Below, one piece after another: positions 8,797 to 17,325 of a DNA stretch of 64,000 bases. The DNA is from JAWKWA01 sp041397765 (lineage in GTDB: Bacteria > Pseudomonadota > Alphaproteobacteria > Rhizobiales > Hyphomicrobiaceae). The notes under the pieces are model-generated. The model did not search any database. It was not told the DNA's origin and saw only the letters and a list, made by a program, of their open reading frames with translations. Position numbers and translations under genes: made by a program. The DNA lies in NCBI GenBank assembly GCA_041397765.1, contig JAWKWA010000010.1, forward strand, positions 102,192 through 166,191. Direction: 5' to 3'. Numbering within the stretch: the stretch's first letter is position 1; the number at the start of each line of letters is the position of its first letter.

Positions 8797-9894
8797 TCAG
8801 CCGAACGCCGCTTTCTGCGCGGTCAGGTGATCGGCTTTCTCGACACCTCCCGATATCGAGCGGATCTCGTCGAGGCTGCGGACGAAGCGGCGCACTTCCT
8901 CGATGTCCGCCGGTGCCTCGTTGGCGGAGTTGTAGGCATGGCTCATCGGCTTGCCGCGGCTCATGTGCTCGGAATAGTCGATCTGGTTGTAGATGTTGCG
9001 GAAAGCCGGCAGCACGGCGAGCAACTGCTCCTGCTCGTAGGTTCGGCCGATCTCCTCGTCGGTGATCAGCTCCTCATAGAGCTTCTCGCCGGGCCGGCAG
9101 CCGATCTCGCGGATCTCGATGCTCTGGGGCTCGTGGCCGAAGCGCGGAGCGAGCTCCTCGATCATCACCTGGGCGAGATCGGTGATGCGGAAGACCGGCA
9201 TCTTTGTGACGAAGGCCTCGCCGCCCCGAGCCGCCATCATCGATTGCAGGACGAGGCCGGTCGCTTCCTCGAGCGTCATGATGAAGCGGGTCATGCGCCG
9301 GTCGGTCAGTGTGAGCGGGCCGCCGGCGGCGATCTGCTGGATGAAGACCGGAACGACCGAGCCGCGCGAGCCGGCGACATTGCCGAAGCGCGTCGAGCTG
9401 AAGATGGTGCCGTCGCCCTTGTGCAGCGAGTTGGCGGCGGTGATCAGCCGCTCGCCCATCAGCTTGGTGGTGCCCATCACGTTGGTCGGATTGACCGCCT
9501 TGTCGGAGGAAGTGAAAAGCACGCGGCGGACGCCGTTCTGCCGGGCCGCCAGAATGACGTTCTGTGTGCCGATGATATTGGCGCTGACCGCCAGCGACGG
9601 CGAGCGCTCGCACACCGGCACGTTCTTGTAGGCGGCGGCGTGGAAGACGAAATCGACGCCGGTCAGGAAGTATTTCAGCGGCTCGATATCGGTGATGTCG
9701 CAGAGAAAGCTTTCGAAACGCGGCTCGTCCTTGAGCTGCCCGCTCAGATAGAACAGGTCGCCTTCGTTGTTGTCGAGACCGAAGACACGCTCGCAGCCAA
9801 GGCCGAGCAGCATCTTGACGAGGGCCTTGCCGACCGTGCCGGCCGCACCGGTGACCGCGACGGTCGTGCCTTCGTAGAACGCCTTCAGAGACAT
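8797..9894 (-). CDS. Nucleotide-sugar 4,6-dehydratase-like SDR (FlaA1/CapD family)
   Basis: A 365-residue extended short-chain dehydrogenase. The NAD-binding glycine motif TGAAGTVGKAL lies at residues 15-25, HAAAYKNVP at about 87 and the catalytic region SSDKAVNPTNVMGTTK at about 128. A methionine replaces the usual tyrosine of YxxxK, as is normal for PseB/FlaA1/CapD dehydratases. STRFGNVAGSRGSV and RPGEKLYEEL are further family signatures. It probably acts on a UDP-amino sugar for surface glycan or flagellin glycosylation. No partner aminotransferase or transferase is adjacent, so it is isolated here. Confidence 0.88.
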   Translation of the reverse strand: MSLKAFYEGTTVAVTGAAGTVGKALVKMLLGLGCERVFGLDNNEGDLFYLSGQLKDEPRFESFLCDITDIEPLKYFLTGVDFVFHAAAYKNVPVCERSPSLAVSANIIGTQNVILAARQNGVRRVLFTSSDKAVNPTNVMGTTKLMGERLITAANSLHKGDGTIFSSTRFGNVAGSRGSVVPVFIQQIAAGGPLTLTDRRMTRFIMTLEEATGLVLQSMMAARGGEAFVTKMPVFRITDLAQVMIEELAPRFGHEPQSIEIREIGCRPGEKLYEELITDEEIGRTYEQEQLLAVLPAFRNIYNQIDYSEHMSRGKPMSHAYNSANEAPADIEEVRRFVRSLDEIRSISGGVEKADHLTAQKAAFG

Positions 9895-10348
9895 GGTACT
9901 CGTCCTTGTGGACCCGCGGTCGGCCAGAATTGAAATGCGGGGCGCGCCGGCCGGGCCGATGGGCGGTGCCGCATCGTGCAGGGCAGCGATCCTCTGCCGG
10001 TCGCGACGTCGATTAGCAGCCGGGGGGCGGGACATGCAAGGCTGGAGGACGGTCGCGGCCGCGGGCGGCGCACGGCCGGCCAGGGCAACTTCGCCAAAAT
10101 TGATCGTTTGCGGACATGGCGACCGAGCTCGCGGCGCCGTGCGCACTCGGCTTCGAGGCGGCGTGCCTCAGGGAGCGGGGCGAGTGCCTCTCGCCACGAG
10201 CGGCGATGGCCGGGCCGTTCGCCCCCGCGACCTCCCGACACCCGCGAAGCATGCGACCTTCGGCCGCCGAATTGACTGGGATCAAATCGAGCCGACCATC
10301 TTGCTGCAGTTTGGAAGCATTAGAATGAATGCAGCAATGGGGTCGACC
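9895..10348. other. Intergenic region between divergent dehydratase and peroxidase genes
   Basis: 454 bases with no convincing gene; open frames here are extensions of flanking genes. A TTGACT at 10272-10277 could be the -35 element of the peroxidase promoter, but I cannot assign a matching -10. An alternative peroxidase start at 10325 also falls here. Confidence 0.4.
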
Positions 10349-11392
10349 ATGAAACGCCTAATGGCCGCGCTGATGATCAGCTCGGCACTCGCGACTGCCG
10401 CCGGGGCGGACGAGCTTCACGATCGCGCAATGGAGACGTTCAAACCGTTGCCGTCCACTATTCCGGCGGTCAAGGGAAACAAGATCACGCCGGAGAAGAT
10501 CGAGCTCGGCAAGGCTCTGTTCTTCGATCCCCGGCTGTCGGCTTCGGGCGTATTCAGCTGCAACTCGTGCCACAATCTCGGGACGGGCGGCGACGACAAT
10601 CTCGAGACCTCGATCGGCCATGGCTGGCAGAAGGGACCGCGCAATGCGCCGACCGTGCTCGACGCCGTGCTGAACGAGGCCCAGTTCTGGGATGGCCGGG
10701 CGGAAGACCTGAAGGCCCAGGCGACGGGCCCGATCCAGGCGAGCGTCGAGATGGCCAACACGCCCGGCAATGTCGTCGCCACACTGACCAGCATGCCGCA
10801 GTATGTCGAATGGTTCAAAGCGGCGTTCCCCGACGAGGCCGATCCCGTCAGTTTCCAGAACATGGCCAAGGCGATCGAGGCCTTCGAGGCGACGCTGATC
10901 ACCCCCGCGCCCTTCGATGCCTATCTGAACGGCGACGAGACGGCGCTCAGCGACGAGCAGAAGAAGGGGCTCGCCCTGTTCATGGACAAGGGCTGCGCGG
11001 CCTGCCATTCCGGCGTCAATGTCGGCGGGCACGGCTATTATCCCTTCGGCGTCGTCGAGAAACCCGGCGCCGATGTCCTGCCCGAGACCGATCGCGGCCG
11101 CTTCGCCGTCACCAAGACGGCGGACGACGCCTATGTGTTCCGGGCGGCGCCCTTGCGCAACATCGCGCTGACTGCGCCCTATTTCCATTCCGGCAAGGTC
11201 TGGGACCTCTCCCAGGCGGTCGCGATCATGGGCTCATCGCAGCTCGGCGAGGAGTTGAACGAGGAGGAGGTCGGCCAGATCACCGCCTTCCTGCACGCGT
11301 TGACCGGCCGGATGCCCGAGATCGTCTATCCGGTGTTGCCGGCCGAGACGGCGACGACACCCAAGCCGACGGCGGAGGTTCTGCCGAAGTAA
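10349..11392 (+). CDS. Di-heme cytochrome c peroxidase (CCP/MauG family)
   Basis: A 347-residue secreted protein. The signal peptide MKRLMAALMISSALATAAGA ends near residue 20; an upstream ATG at 10325 is an alternative start. Two c-type heme sites are present: CNSCH at residues 71-75 and CAACH at about 216-220, the two-domain layout of bacterial cytochrome c peroxidases. FDPRLSASG and NAPTVLDAV in the first domain and PLRNIALTAPYFHSG in the second are family hallmarks. The enzyme reduces hydrogen peroxide in the periplasm using cytochrome c electrons. It is monocistronic, with its own terminator at 11440. Confidence 0.95.
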   Translation: MKRLMAALMISSALATAAGADELHDRAMETFKPLPSTIPAVKGNKITPEKIELGKALFFDPRLSASGVFSCNSCHNLGTGGDDNLETSIGHGWQKGPRNAPTVLDAVLNEAQFWDGRAEDLKAQATGPIQASVEMANTPGNVVATLTSMPQYVEWFKAAFPDEADPVSFQNMAKAIEAFEATLITPAPFDAYLNGDETALSDEQKKGLALFMDKGCAACHSGVNVGGHGYYPFGVVEKPGADVLPETDRGRFAVTKTADDAYVFRAAPLRNIALTAPYFHSGKVWDLSQAVAIMGSSQLGEELNEEEVGQITAFLHALTGRMPEIVYPVLPAETATTPKPTAEVLPK

Positions 11393-11439
11393 CGGGTTCA
11401 TGGCGACTGCCATGAGCGCCGGTCGAAGCGAGTGCTGTT

Positions 11440-11470
11440 CCCGGTCGGTCGAGAACCGGCCGGGATTTTC
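11440..11470 (+). terminator. Rho-independent terminator after the cytochrome c peroxidase gene
   Basis: A 10-bp stem (CCCGGTCGGT / ACCGGCCGGG, one G-U pair) with a 5-base loop, followed by ATTTTC. It lies 48 bp after the peroxidase stop codon. Confidence 0.75.
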
Positions 11471-11819
11471 TTGCTGAATGGCGCGTCGACTCTGCTGGTA
11501 GCCGCTTGGCCAAGTGGAGCGAATTCGACACTTCGGTCCCGGTTGCCGCGACGTGCGTTCTCAAGTGTCAAGTTCAATAGTTCCACCAGGATCTATTGGC
11601 GTTCTAGTGATTATCATGATCCCGACATTTGCTCTCGCGGGCTCTGAAACGGGATGCAAATGTCGGAATCGAACCACCAGCTTCGTCCATGTGCGGTTGC
11701 ATCGAGGGAGGAGCGACCTATAAGAGGTGGCGGGAGAAGCGTTATTTCGCAGCACGCGACTCGAGGAGGCGGCTCCGGCGCGATGGTCGCCACATCGAGG
11801 CGGTCGGAAGGAGAGGGTG
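11471..11819. other. Leader region of the sulfotransferase gene, locally AT-richer
   Basis: 349 bases without a convincing gene. The part at about 11560-11640 is visibly richer in A and T than the surroundings, and an 11-bp inverted repeat lies at 11622-11666. The region probably contains the promoter and a long leader of the sulfotransferase gene. Confidence 0.4.
11622..11666. repeat. 11-bp perfect inverted repeat with 23-base loop
   Basis: CCGACATTTGC at 11622-11632 and its exact reverse complement GCAAATGTCGG at 11656-11666. It sits upstream of the sulfotransferase gene in an AT-richer patch. It could be a leader stem-loop, a paired operator, or the scar of a small element. No T-run follows. 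Confidence 0.6.
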
Positions 11820-12734
11820 GTGGTTTTTCGCGATCTGTGGAGGAGGGCAAGCAGATACGCCAATCGATCTGCAAGCGCACACAGAACCGCCGCCGGCATC
11901 TGGATTTTCGATGGGGCAAGATTGCGCGTGCCGCCCGGTCGGCTCGAGGCGATCAGGGCCGAGCTCGGGCTCGTCGCAGAGCAGCCCTTCGTCAAGCCGG
12001 ACGGCGTCGATGAGGTGTTTGCCATCCTGTTTGCCTCGCGCAGCGGCAGCACCTGGCTCGGGCAGCTTCTGGGCAGCACCGGCCTCGTCAACGACGTGCG
12101 CGAATGGATGAGACCGGCACTTCTCACCCGTAAGGCCAAGCAGATGGGCGAGAGTGACCTTGCCGCGGTCGCCGCCGGGATGATGGCCGACAAGGCCGCC
12201 AACGGCAGATTCGGTTTCAAGGGTGGCATCGCCGCGCTGGTGCCGTTCATCCTCAGTTGTGCCTTCTCCAGCTATCGCGACAACTTCCGCGTCGTTCTCC
12301 TCAGACGCGAGGACGTCGCCATGCAGGCGATCTCGCTGCACAAGGCGAGGCTTCAGCGCAAGTTCACATTGACGGCGCGGGAGAAGGTCCGAAAGAAGCT
12401 CGAAGTTGACCGGTCCGCCTATGATTTTCACCAGATCCTCGGGCACGTCAGGACCATCGGCACTGTGAACGATTTACTCGCGGAATTCGCCGAGCTGAAC
12501 GAACTCCCGAGCCTGACGATCTACTACGAGGATCTGGTGGAGGACACGCCGGGGGTGATTGGGCAGGTGCTCGGCCATCTCGGCCTCGATAGCGCCGCGG
12601 CCGTCGGCCTTACGGCCTCGAACGTGATCCAGCGCGACGAGGTCAACGAGGCCTGGCGGGCGCGGTTTCTGCAGGACCTCGCCAGGCGTCCGCGCGACCG
12701 GGAATTGGTGGAGCGCCTGTCGCGCCGGGTTTGA
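11820..12734 (+). CDS. Sulfotransferase family protein (Stf0-like)
   Basis: About 304 residues from a GTG at 11820, six bases after AAGGAG; the GTG at 11817 is an alternative. The 5'-phosphosulfate loop reads FASRSGSTWLGQLL (about residues 67-80). The 3'-phosphate region is VVLLRREDVAMQAISLHKARL (given here only as a landmark near residue 160), and IYYEDLVEDTPGVIGQVLGHL matches the C-terminal PAPS contact region of Stf0-type enzymes. It would move a sulfuryl group from PAPS to a carbohydrate or lipid. PAPS can be made by CysD-CysNC encoded about 21 kb away. The acceptor is unknown. Confidence 0.8.
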   Translation: MVFRDLWRRASRYANRSASAHRTAAGIWIFDGARLRVPPGRLEAIRAELGLVAEQPFVKPDGVDEVFAILFASRSGSTWLGQLLGSTGLVNDVREWMRPALLTRKAKQMGESDLAAVAAGMMADKAANGRFGFKGGIAALVPFILSCAFSSYRDNFRVVLLRREDVAMQAISLHKARLQRKFTLTAREKVRKKLEVDRSAYDFHQILGHVRTIGTVNDLLAEFAELNELPSLTIYYEDLVEDTPGVIGQVLGHLGLDSAAAVGLTASNVIQRDEVNEAWRARFLQDLARRPRDRELVERLSRRV

Positions 12735-12735
12735 G

Positions 12736-12756
12736 GGCGGAGCCCGCGGCTCCGCC
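12736..12756 (+). terminator. Hairpin directly after the sulfotransferase gene
   Basis: A perfect 9-bp stem GGCGGAGCC / GGCTCCGCC with a 3-base loop, starting two bases after the stop codon. There is no T-run, so it may stabilise the mRNA end rather than terminate on its own. The amidohydrolase gene converges from the other side. Confidence 0.5.
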
Positions 12757-12932
12757 GGTATGCCGGGCCCGCGGGTGCTGTGTTTCGATAGGCGCAGGTC
12801 GAAGACGAACCCATCACGAAGATCCCCAATGGCACGACGGTGTAGAAGAAGAAGTGCATCACCTCGCCCATGGTACGGCCCAAGAGCTTGCGCCCCCGGG
12901 AAGCAGGCGGTCGCCAGCCCGAAGGTCCTTCT

Positions 12933-13913
12933 TCAGATCCGGAAGATCCGCTCGACGTTCTTCGAGCGCACGGCCCGGCGCTGGTCGGGCGGCAGGCGGT
13001 CGACCTGGGCGAGGATGCCCTTCATGTCGCCGACGATGTGGGGGTAGTCGGAGCCGAACAGCACATTGCCGGTACCGCCGATCGAGAGGCAGTATTTCAG
13101 CGCCTCGTAATTGTAGACGATCGAGTCGTAGTAGATACGCTGCAGATATTCGTAGGGCTCGTGCTCGGTCGCCTGATCCTCGAAGGTCGAGATCTCGTAG
13201 CCACGGTTGAACCTGCCGACCAGATAGGGCAGCGCGCCGCCGCCGTGCGAAGCGATGATCTTCAGCTTCTGGTGACGATCGAGGAAGCCGTCGAGGATCA
13301 GCCGGGCGACGGCGAGCGTGGTGTCGAAGATGAAGCCGACGCTCCAGGTCATGTCGTACTCACGCATCTTCAGGGCATCGACGCCGGGGGGATCGGTCGG
13401 ATGCACCAGCACCGGTAGCTCGAGATCGTCGATCAGCCGCCAGATCGGCGCGAACTCCGGCTCGGTCAGACGCCGGCCGGCGATATTGGCGAGCACCATG
13501 ACGCCGACTGCGCCGTTGGCATGGGCGCGCTTCAGCTCGGCGACGGCGTCCTCGGGATACTCCCATGGCAGCGAAGCCATCCAGCGGATGCGGTCGGGGT
13601 AGCTGCGCTGGGCCGCCGCCATGTCGTCGTTGACGAGGCGGGCGGCCTTCAGGCTCACCTCCCGTCCGCCCCAATAGACGTTCGGGCAGGTCAGCGAGAC
13701 GACCGCCATGTCGACCCTCGCCTCATCCATGTCCTTGATTCGTAGCGCGTAGTCGAAATGACCGGGCGTCGGAATCGAGACCGGCGCATCGCCGCGATAG
13801 ATGCACGGCCGGCCATTGGCCGCCTCGCCGACATGATAGGGCGCTCCGCTGGCGCGCAGCAGCTCCATCCACTCCTTGCTGTACATGTGGGTATGGATAT
13901 CGATGACCGTCAT
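12933..13913 (-). CDS. Amidohydrolase family protein (ACMSD-like decarboxylase/hydrolase)
   Basis: 326 residues, TIM-barrel amidohydrolase. Metal and catalytic positions visible are the HxH at the N-terminus (DIHTHMY, residues 5-11), the histidine in LVHPTDPP (about 176), the histidine in IIASHGGGALPY (about 223) and the aspartate in FGSDYPH (about 292). This pattern fits the aminocarboxymuconate-semialdehyde decarboxylase group, which acts on aromatic or cyclic carboxylates. It is the last gene of a minus-strand set (deacetylase, SDR, FAD dehydrogenase, this gene), suggesting a role in degrading a cyclic nitrogen compound. The substrate is inferred only in that general sense. Confidence 0.85.
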   Translation of the reverse strand: MTVIDIHTHMYSKEWMELLRASGAPYHVGEAANGRPCIYRGDAPVSIPTPGHFDYALRIKDMDEARVDMAVVSLTCPNVYWGGREVSLKAARLVNDDMAAAQRSYPDRIRWMASLPWEYPEDAVAELKRAHANGAVGVMVLANIAGRRLTEPEFAPIWRLIDDLELPVLVHPTDPPGVDALKMREYDMTWSVGFIFDTTLAVARLILDGFLDRHQKLKIIASHGGGALPYLVGRFNRGYEISTFEDQATEHEPYEYLQRIYYDSIVYNYEALKYCLSIGGTGNVLFGSDYPHIVGDMKGILAQVDRLPPDQRRAVRSKNVERIFRI

Positions 13914-14005
13914 CTACCTGCACTCCTCGCCCAAGCGTCTCGCCAAGCTGGTTGTATGGTGAATTCCGACATTCCGACGGGGCTTCCGTCCATCTCTTGC
14001 AGGTA

Positions 14006-15246
14006 TCAGAGCCGCATGCCGTCCATGGCGATGGCGGGCTGGCGCTGGCCGACAAGATCGGCGAGCACGCGGGCCGAGCCGTTGGACATGGTCCAGCCGA
14101 CGTGACCGTGGCCAGCATTGAGAAAGAGATTGGCAATGTGCGTGCGGTCGATCACCGGCATGCCTGTCGGGGTCATCGGGCGCAGGCCCGCCCACATCTC
14201 GGCGCGACCATAGTCGATCCCCGCCGGGAACACCGCGCGGGTGCGCTCCAGCATGCGGGTGAAATCCGCCGGCCTGTGGCTGTCGTCATAACCGGCGATC
14301 TCGGCCGTCGCCGTGATGCGCAGCCGCTGTCCCATCGGGCAATAGGCGAGCAGGTTGTTCTCATCGACGCCGCCCATGCGCGGCGCCCGCGACGGATCCG
14401 TGATCGGCAGCGTCATCGAATAGCCCTTCACCGGATAGATCGGCAGGGCGATGCCGAAAGGCTTCACCAGCGCCGGCGCGGCGATGCCGAGGCAGACGAC
14501 GAAGGCGTCGGCTGCGAGGGGGCCGGCATCGGTCTCGGCGTGGGTGATGCCGTCGGCGCCGGCTTTCAGGGCGCGGACGGCCCGGCCGGTCAGGACGGTT
14601 GCGCCGCGCTGACGGCAGGCCTCCAAGAGGCCGCGGGCGAACAGCATGCAGTCGCCGCTTTCGTCGGAGGGGCAAAGAGCCCGCCGGCGATCTGCGCGCG
14701 CGCGGCGACAAGGCCCGGATCGCGGCCGGCGACGGCCTCGGGCGTCATCTCCTCGATCGCGAGGCCGACCGAGCGCAGGATGTCGGCCTTGGCCGAGGCT
14801 GTGCGGAAGCTCGCCGGCGAGCGGTACCAGTACATGAGCCCGCCGGTATTGCGGTCATAGGCGATCCTCGTTTCGGCGGCGACCTCGCCCAGCACCTGCT
14901 GGGAATAGATGCACAGCCGCGCCTTGTTGAGCGTGTTGATGCGGGCGCGCTCGGCGGTGCACTCCTTGAGGAACGACATCACCCACGACCATTGACGCGG
15001 GTCGGGGCGCGGCTTGAAGCGGATCGCCTGGTCGGCGTTGATCATCGAGCGCCACATCATGCCCGGTGCCGCGGGGGACGCCCAGGCATAGGCGTGGGCC
15101 GGCGCGATCAGCCCGGCATTGGCGAAGCTGGTGAAGGCCGCCGCGTCGTCGTTGCGCTCGATGATCGTGACGTCATGGCCGTCCTTCAGCAGTTGCCAGG
15201 CCGTCGTCACGCCGATGATGCCGGCGCCAAGTACCGCAACCCTCAT
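14006..15246 (-). pseudogene. D-amino-acid dehydrogenase (DadA-like) FAD oxidoreductase, one frameshift
   Basis: The start at 15246 follows GGAGG with 6-base spacing. The N-terminal FAD-binding motif is VAVLGAGIIGVTTAWQLL (residues 3-20). It continues through GLIAPAHAYAWASPAAPGM, as in DadA. The frame breaks in a G/C run at about 14666-14672 (one base missing). The second half then runs from MLFARGLLEACRQRGATV through PVKGYSMTLPI to the C-terminal ending LFLNAGHGHVGWTMS. Corrected length is about 413 residues, normal for the family. Such enzymes oxidise D-amino or N-methyl amino acids at the membrane. It sits 56 bp after the SDR gene, within the catabolic set. A sequencing error or a recent pseudogene are both possible. 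Confidence 0.85.
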
Positions 15247-15302
15247 GCGAGACCTCCCCGTCCCCTCGAGTGTCGAATTCGCTCCACCAGGGGCGACCTC
15301 TT

Positions 15303-16067
15303 TCACCGCGCCGTGTAGCCGCCGTCGACCAGAAGATCGGCGCCTGTCATGAAGCTCGAATCGTCGCTTGCGAGGAACAGCGCCGCCCGCGCGATCTCCT
15401 CGACATGGGCGAGCCGGCCGAGCGGATGCATGGGCGCGCCCCATTCCTTCTCCGCCTTCTCACGCGATCCCCACTTCTCGATCATGCTCTCGGTGGCGAC
15501 CCCGCCGGGAGAGAGCGTGTTGACGCGGATGCGCTCGGCGGCGTGATCGAGGGCCATGGCCTTGGTCAGGCCGCAGAGCGCGCTCTTTGTCGCGCAATAG
15601 GCCGATTGTCCCGGCCGGCCGACCAGCGCCATCTGCGACGAGACATGGATGATGCTGCCGCCGCCGGCGGCGACCATATGCGGCACGGCGTGCTTGCTCA
15701 TCAGGAAGCAGCCGCCGACATTGACTGCAAAGGAGCGCTCCCAGTCGTCCTCGTCGAGGGTGACGACGCTGGCATCGGCGATGAAATGGGCCGCCGCATT
15801 GACGAGGATGTCGAGGCGCTCGAGTCGTTCGGCGATCGACTGCACCACGGTCTCGACGCGGCGGCCATCGCTGACATCGGCCTGCACGGCGATGGCCCGG
15901 CCGCCGGCCTTCTCGATCTCGGCGGCGGCGGCCTCCGCCTGGGGCTTCCTCTGGTCGAGGCAGGCGACGGCGGCGCCTTCGGATGCGAACAGCCGGGCGA
16001 TGCCGCGGCCGATGCCGCTGCCGGCCCCCGTCACGATCGCGGTCCGGCCGTCGAGCTTGCTGGTCAT
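15303..16067 (-). CDS. SDR family oxidoreductase
   Basis: 254 residues, classical short-chain dehydrogenase. The cofactor motif TGAGSGIGRGIA lies at about 14-25 and LDQRK at the end of the second strand suggests NAD preference. NAAAH replaces the usual NNAG at about 91. The catalytic serine is in IHVSSQMAL and the catalytic YCATK at about 157-161. LSPGGVATESM and the C-terminal TGADLLVDGGYTAR are typical. The start at 16067 follows GAGGAG. It lies between the PuuE-like and DadA-like genes on the same strand. Its substrate is unknown. Confidence 0.92.
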   Translation of the reverse strand: MTSKLDGRTAIVTGAGSGIGRGIARLFASEGAAVACLDQRKPQAEAAAAEIEKAGGRAIAVQADVSDGRRVETVVQSIAERLERLDILVNAAAHFIADASVVTLDEDDWERSFAVNVGGCFLMSKHAVPHMVAAGGGSIIHVSSQMALVGRPGQSAYCATKSALCGLTKAMALDHAAERIRVNTLSPGGVATESMIEKWGSREKAEKEWGAPMHPLGRLAHVEEIARAALFLASDDSSFMTGADLLVDGGYTAR

Positions 16068-16111
16068 CGGCTCCTCGTCCTTTCTCGTCTCTCTCGTCCC
16101 ACCTCGTCCCT

Positions 16112-17044
16112 TCAGCCGCGGGCGAAGCCGGCATGGTGATCGAGCCAGTGCCGGGCGATGGCGTTGCGATGCATGAAGATCACGCCATCGCGCGACAATC
16201 CGTAGTCGAGGATGCGACGCACGGCATCGGCCCGGCTCGGCTGGCCGCTCCAGCGGGCGTGGAGGGCGATGGTCAGCATGCGGCCACCGATCTCGGGCGC
16301 CTCCCAGAGCACATGGTCGACGGCCGCCTTGCAGCAGGCGACGAAATCGCCGGGTTCGGCATAGCCCGGGCTCACCAGATAACGGCTGTCGTTCAGCGTC
16401 TTGGAATAAGGAACGACGAGCAGCGGCTTGTCGCCCATCGGCACGAAATAGGGCAGATCGTCGTTGCAAGGATCGGAATAATAGAGGAAGCCACCCTCCT
16501 CGACGATCAGGTCCCGGGTGTTGACGCTCGGGATCGAGCGGCAGTTCCAGCCCTCGGGCCGCATGCCGGTCAAATCGCGGTAGAGCGCGATGGCGGCATG
16601 GAGCTGGCGGCGCTCCTCCTCGCGCGGCATCGTCCAGTATTCCGACCATCTGAGGCCATGGCCGAGAATGTCGTGGCCCTTCTCGACGATCCAGGCGGCG
16701 ACCTCGCGATTGCGCTCGAGGGCGCGGGCGCAGGCCGACAGCGTCACCGGCACCTGCAGGCGCTCGAAGATGCGGGCGAGGCGCCAGATGCCGGCGCGGC
16801 TGCCGTATTCGAAATGGGTCTCGGTGCCGAGGTCGCGCACCTCCGGTCCCATCTGGGTCGCGTACTCGCCCCAACCCTCGTTGCGGCCGTCGCCTTCGAG
16901 GAGAGAATATTCCGAGCCTTCCTCGTAGCAGATCACCATGTTGACCGCGCAATGGGCGCCGCGCGGCCAGACGGCGCGCGGGGCGTGCCGGCCGTAGCCG
17001 ACGAAGTCGCGCTCGGGGCCGACGAAACGGTCGGTGGGCAACAC
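16112..17044 (-). CDS. Polysaccharide deacetylase family protein, PuuE/allantoinase-like
   Basis: 310 residues from a GTG at 17044, seven bases after GGGAG. The segments VNMVICYEEGSEYS, FEYGSRAGIWRLARIF and KGHDILGHGLRWSEYW are close to the PuuE allantoinase subgroup of the NodB-like deacetylases, which act on amide bonds in small cyclic nitrogen compounds rather than on polysaccharides. GWNCRSIPSVNTRDLI and LHARWSGQPSRADAVRRIL support this. It is the first gene of the minus-strand set and diverges from the Rieske oxygenase at 17326. Allantoinase itself is not proven. Confidence 0.85.
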   Translation of the reverse strand: MLPTDRFVGPERDFVGYGRHAPRAVWPRGAHCAVNMVICYEEGSEYSLLEGDGRNEGWGEYATQMGPEVRDLGTETHFEYGSRAGIWRLARIFERLQVPVTLSACARALERNREVAAWIVEKGHDILGHGLRWSEYWTMPREEERRQLHAAIALYRDLTGMRPEGWNCRSIPSVNTRDLIVEEGGFLYYSDPCNDDLPYFVPMGDKPLLVVPYSKTLNDSRYLVSPGYAEPGDFVACCKAAVDHVLWEAPEIGGRMLTIALHARWSGQPSRADAVRRILDYGLSRDGVIFMHRNAIARHWLDHHAGFARG

Positions 17045-17258
17045 GGCGGATCTCCCTTGAGGAAGCGCAAGGCGCGCAAGGCCTGACCGGGTCCACTCTA
17101 TAGGCGATCGGCCGTGGCGCACCAATCGCGGACCCCGACAGGCTGCCATGCGGAGGGCCCGAGCCCACCGGGCATGGCGGCCCGGCGATCGGTGCAGGAC
17201 GGATGAGGCCGACGCCGGTTGTCAGCTCTCGGCATCCTCGGCTAGCCTTGCCGAAGGC

Positions 17259-17310
17259 CTGAGCAGCAACTGCCTGAGCAGCAAGTGTCTCAGCAGCATC
17301 TGAGCAGCAA
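17259..17310. repeat. Four copies of an 11-bp repeat upstream of the Rieske gene
   Basis: CTGAGCAGCAA occurs exactly at 17259-17269, 17274-17284 and 17300-17310, with a two-mismatch copy CTCAGCAGCAT at 17289-17299. Steps are 15, 15 and 11 bp. The array ends 15 bp before the Rieske start and lies in the 281-bp divergent region at 17045-17325. It could be an array of regulator sites or simple slippage. Confidence 0.75.
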
Positions 17311-17325
17311 GGGAGCGAGCGCGTC

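Noticed and set aside
11665..11675. GGAATCGAACC, the complement of a tRNA T-arm consensus
   Set aside because: The flanking bases do not form a proper T stem (one mismatch and one wobble), and no acceptor, D or anticodon arm can be built around it.
12524..12883. Minus-strand open frame beginning with a hydrophobic stretch (FFFYTVVPLGIFVMG)
   Set aside because: Only the first 30 residues look natural; the rest overlaps the sulfotransferase gene and its hairpin in antisense and is Arg/Ser-rich. No good ribosome site was seen.
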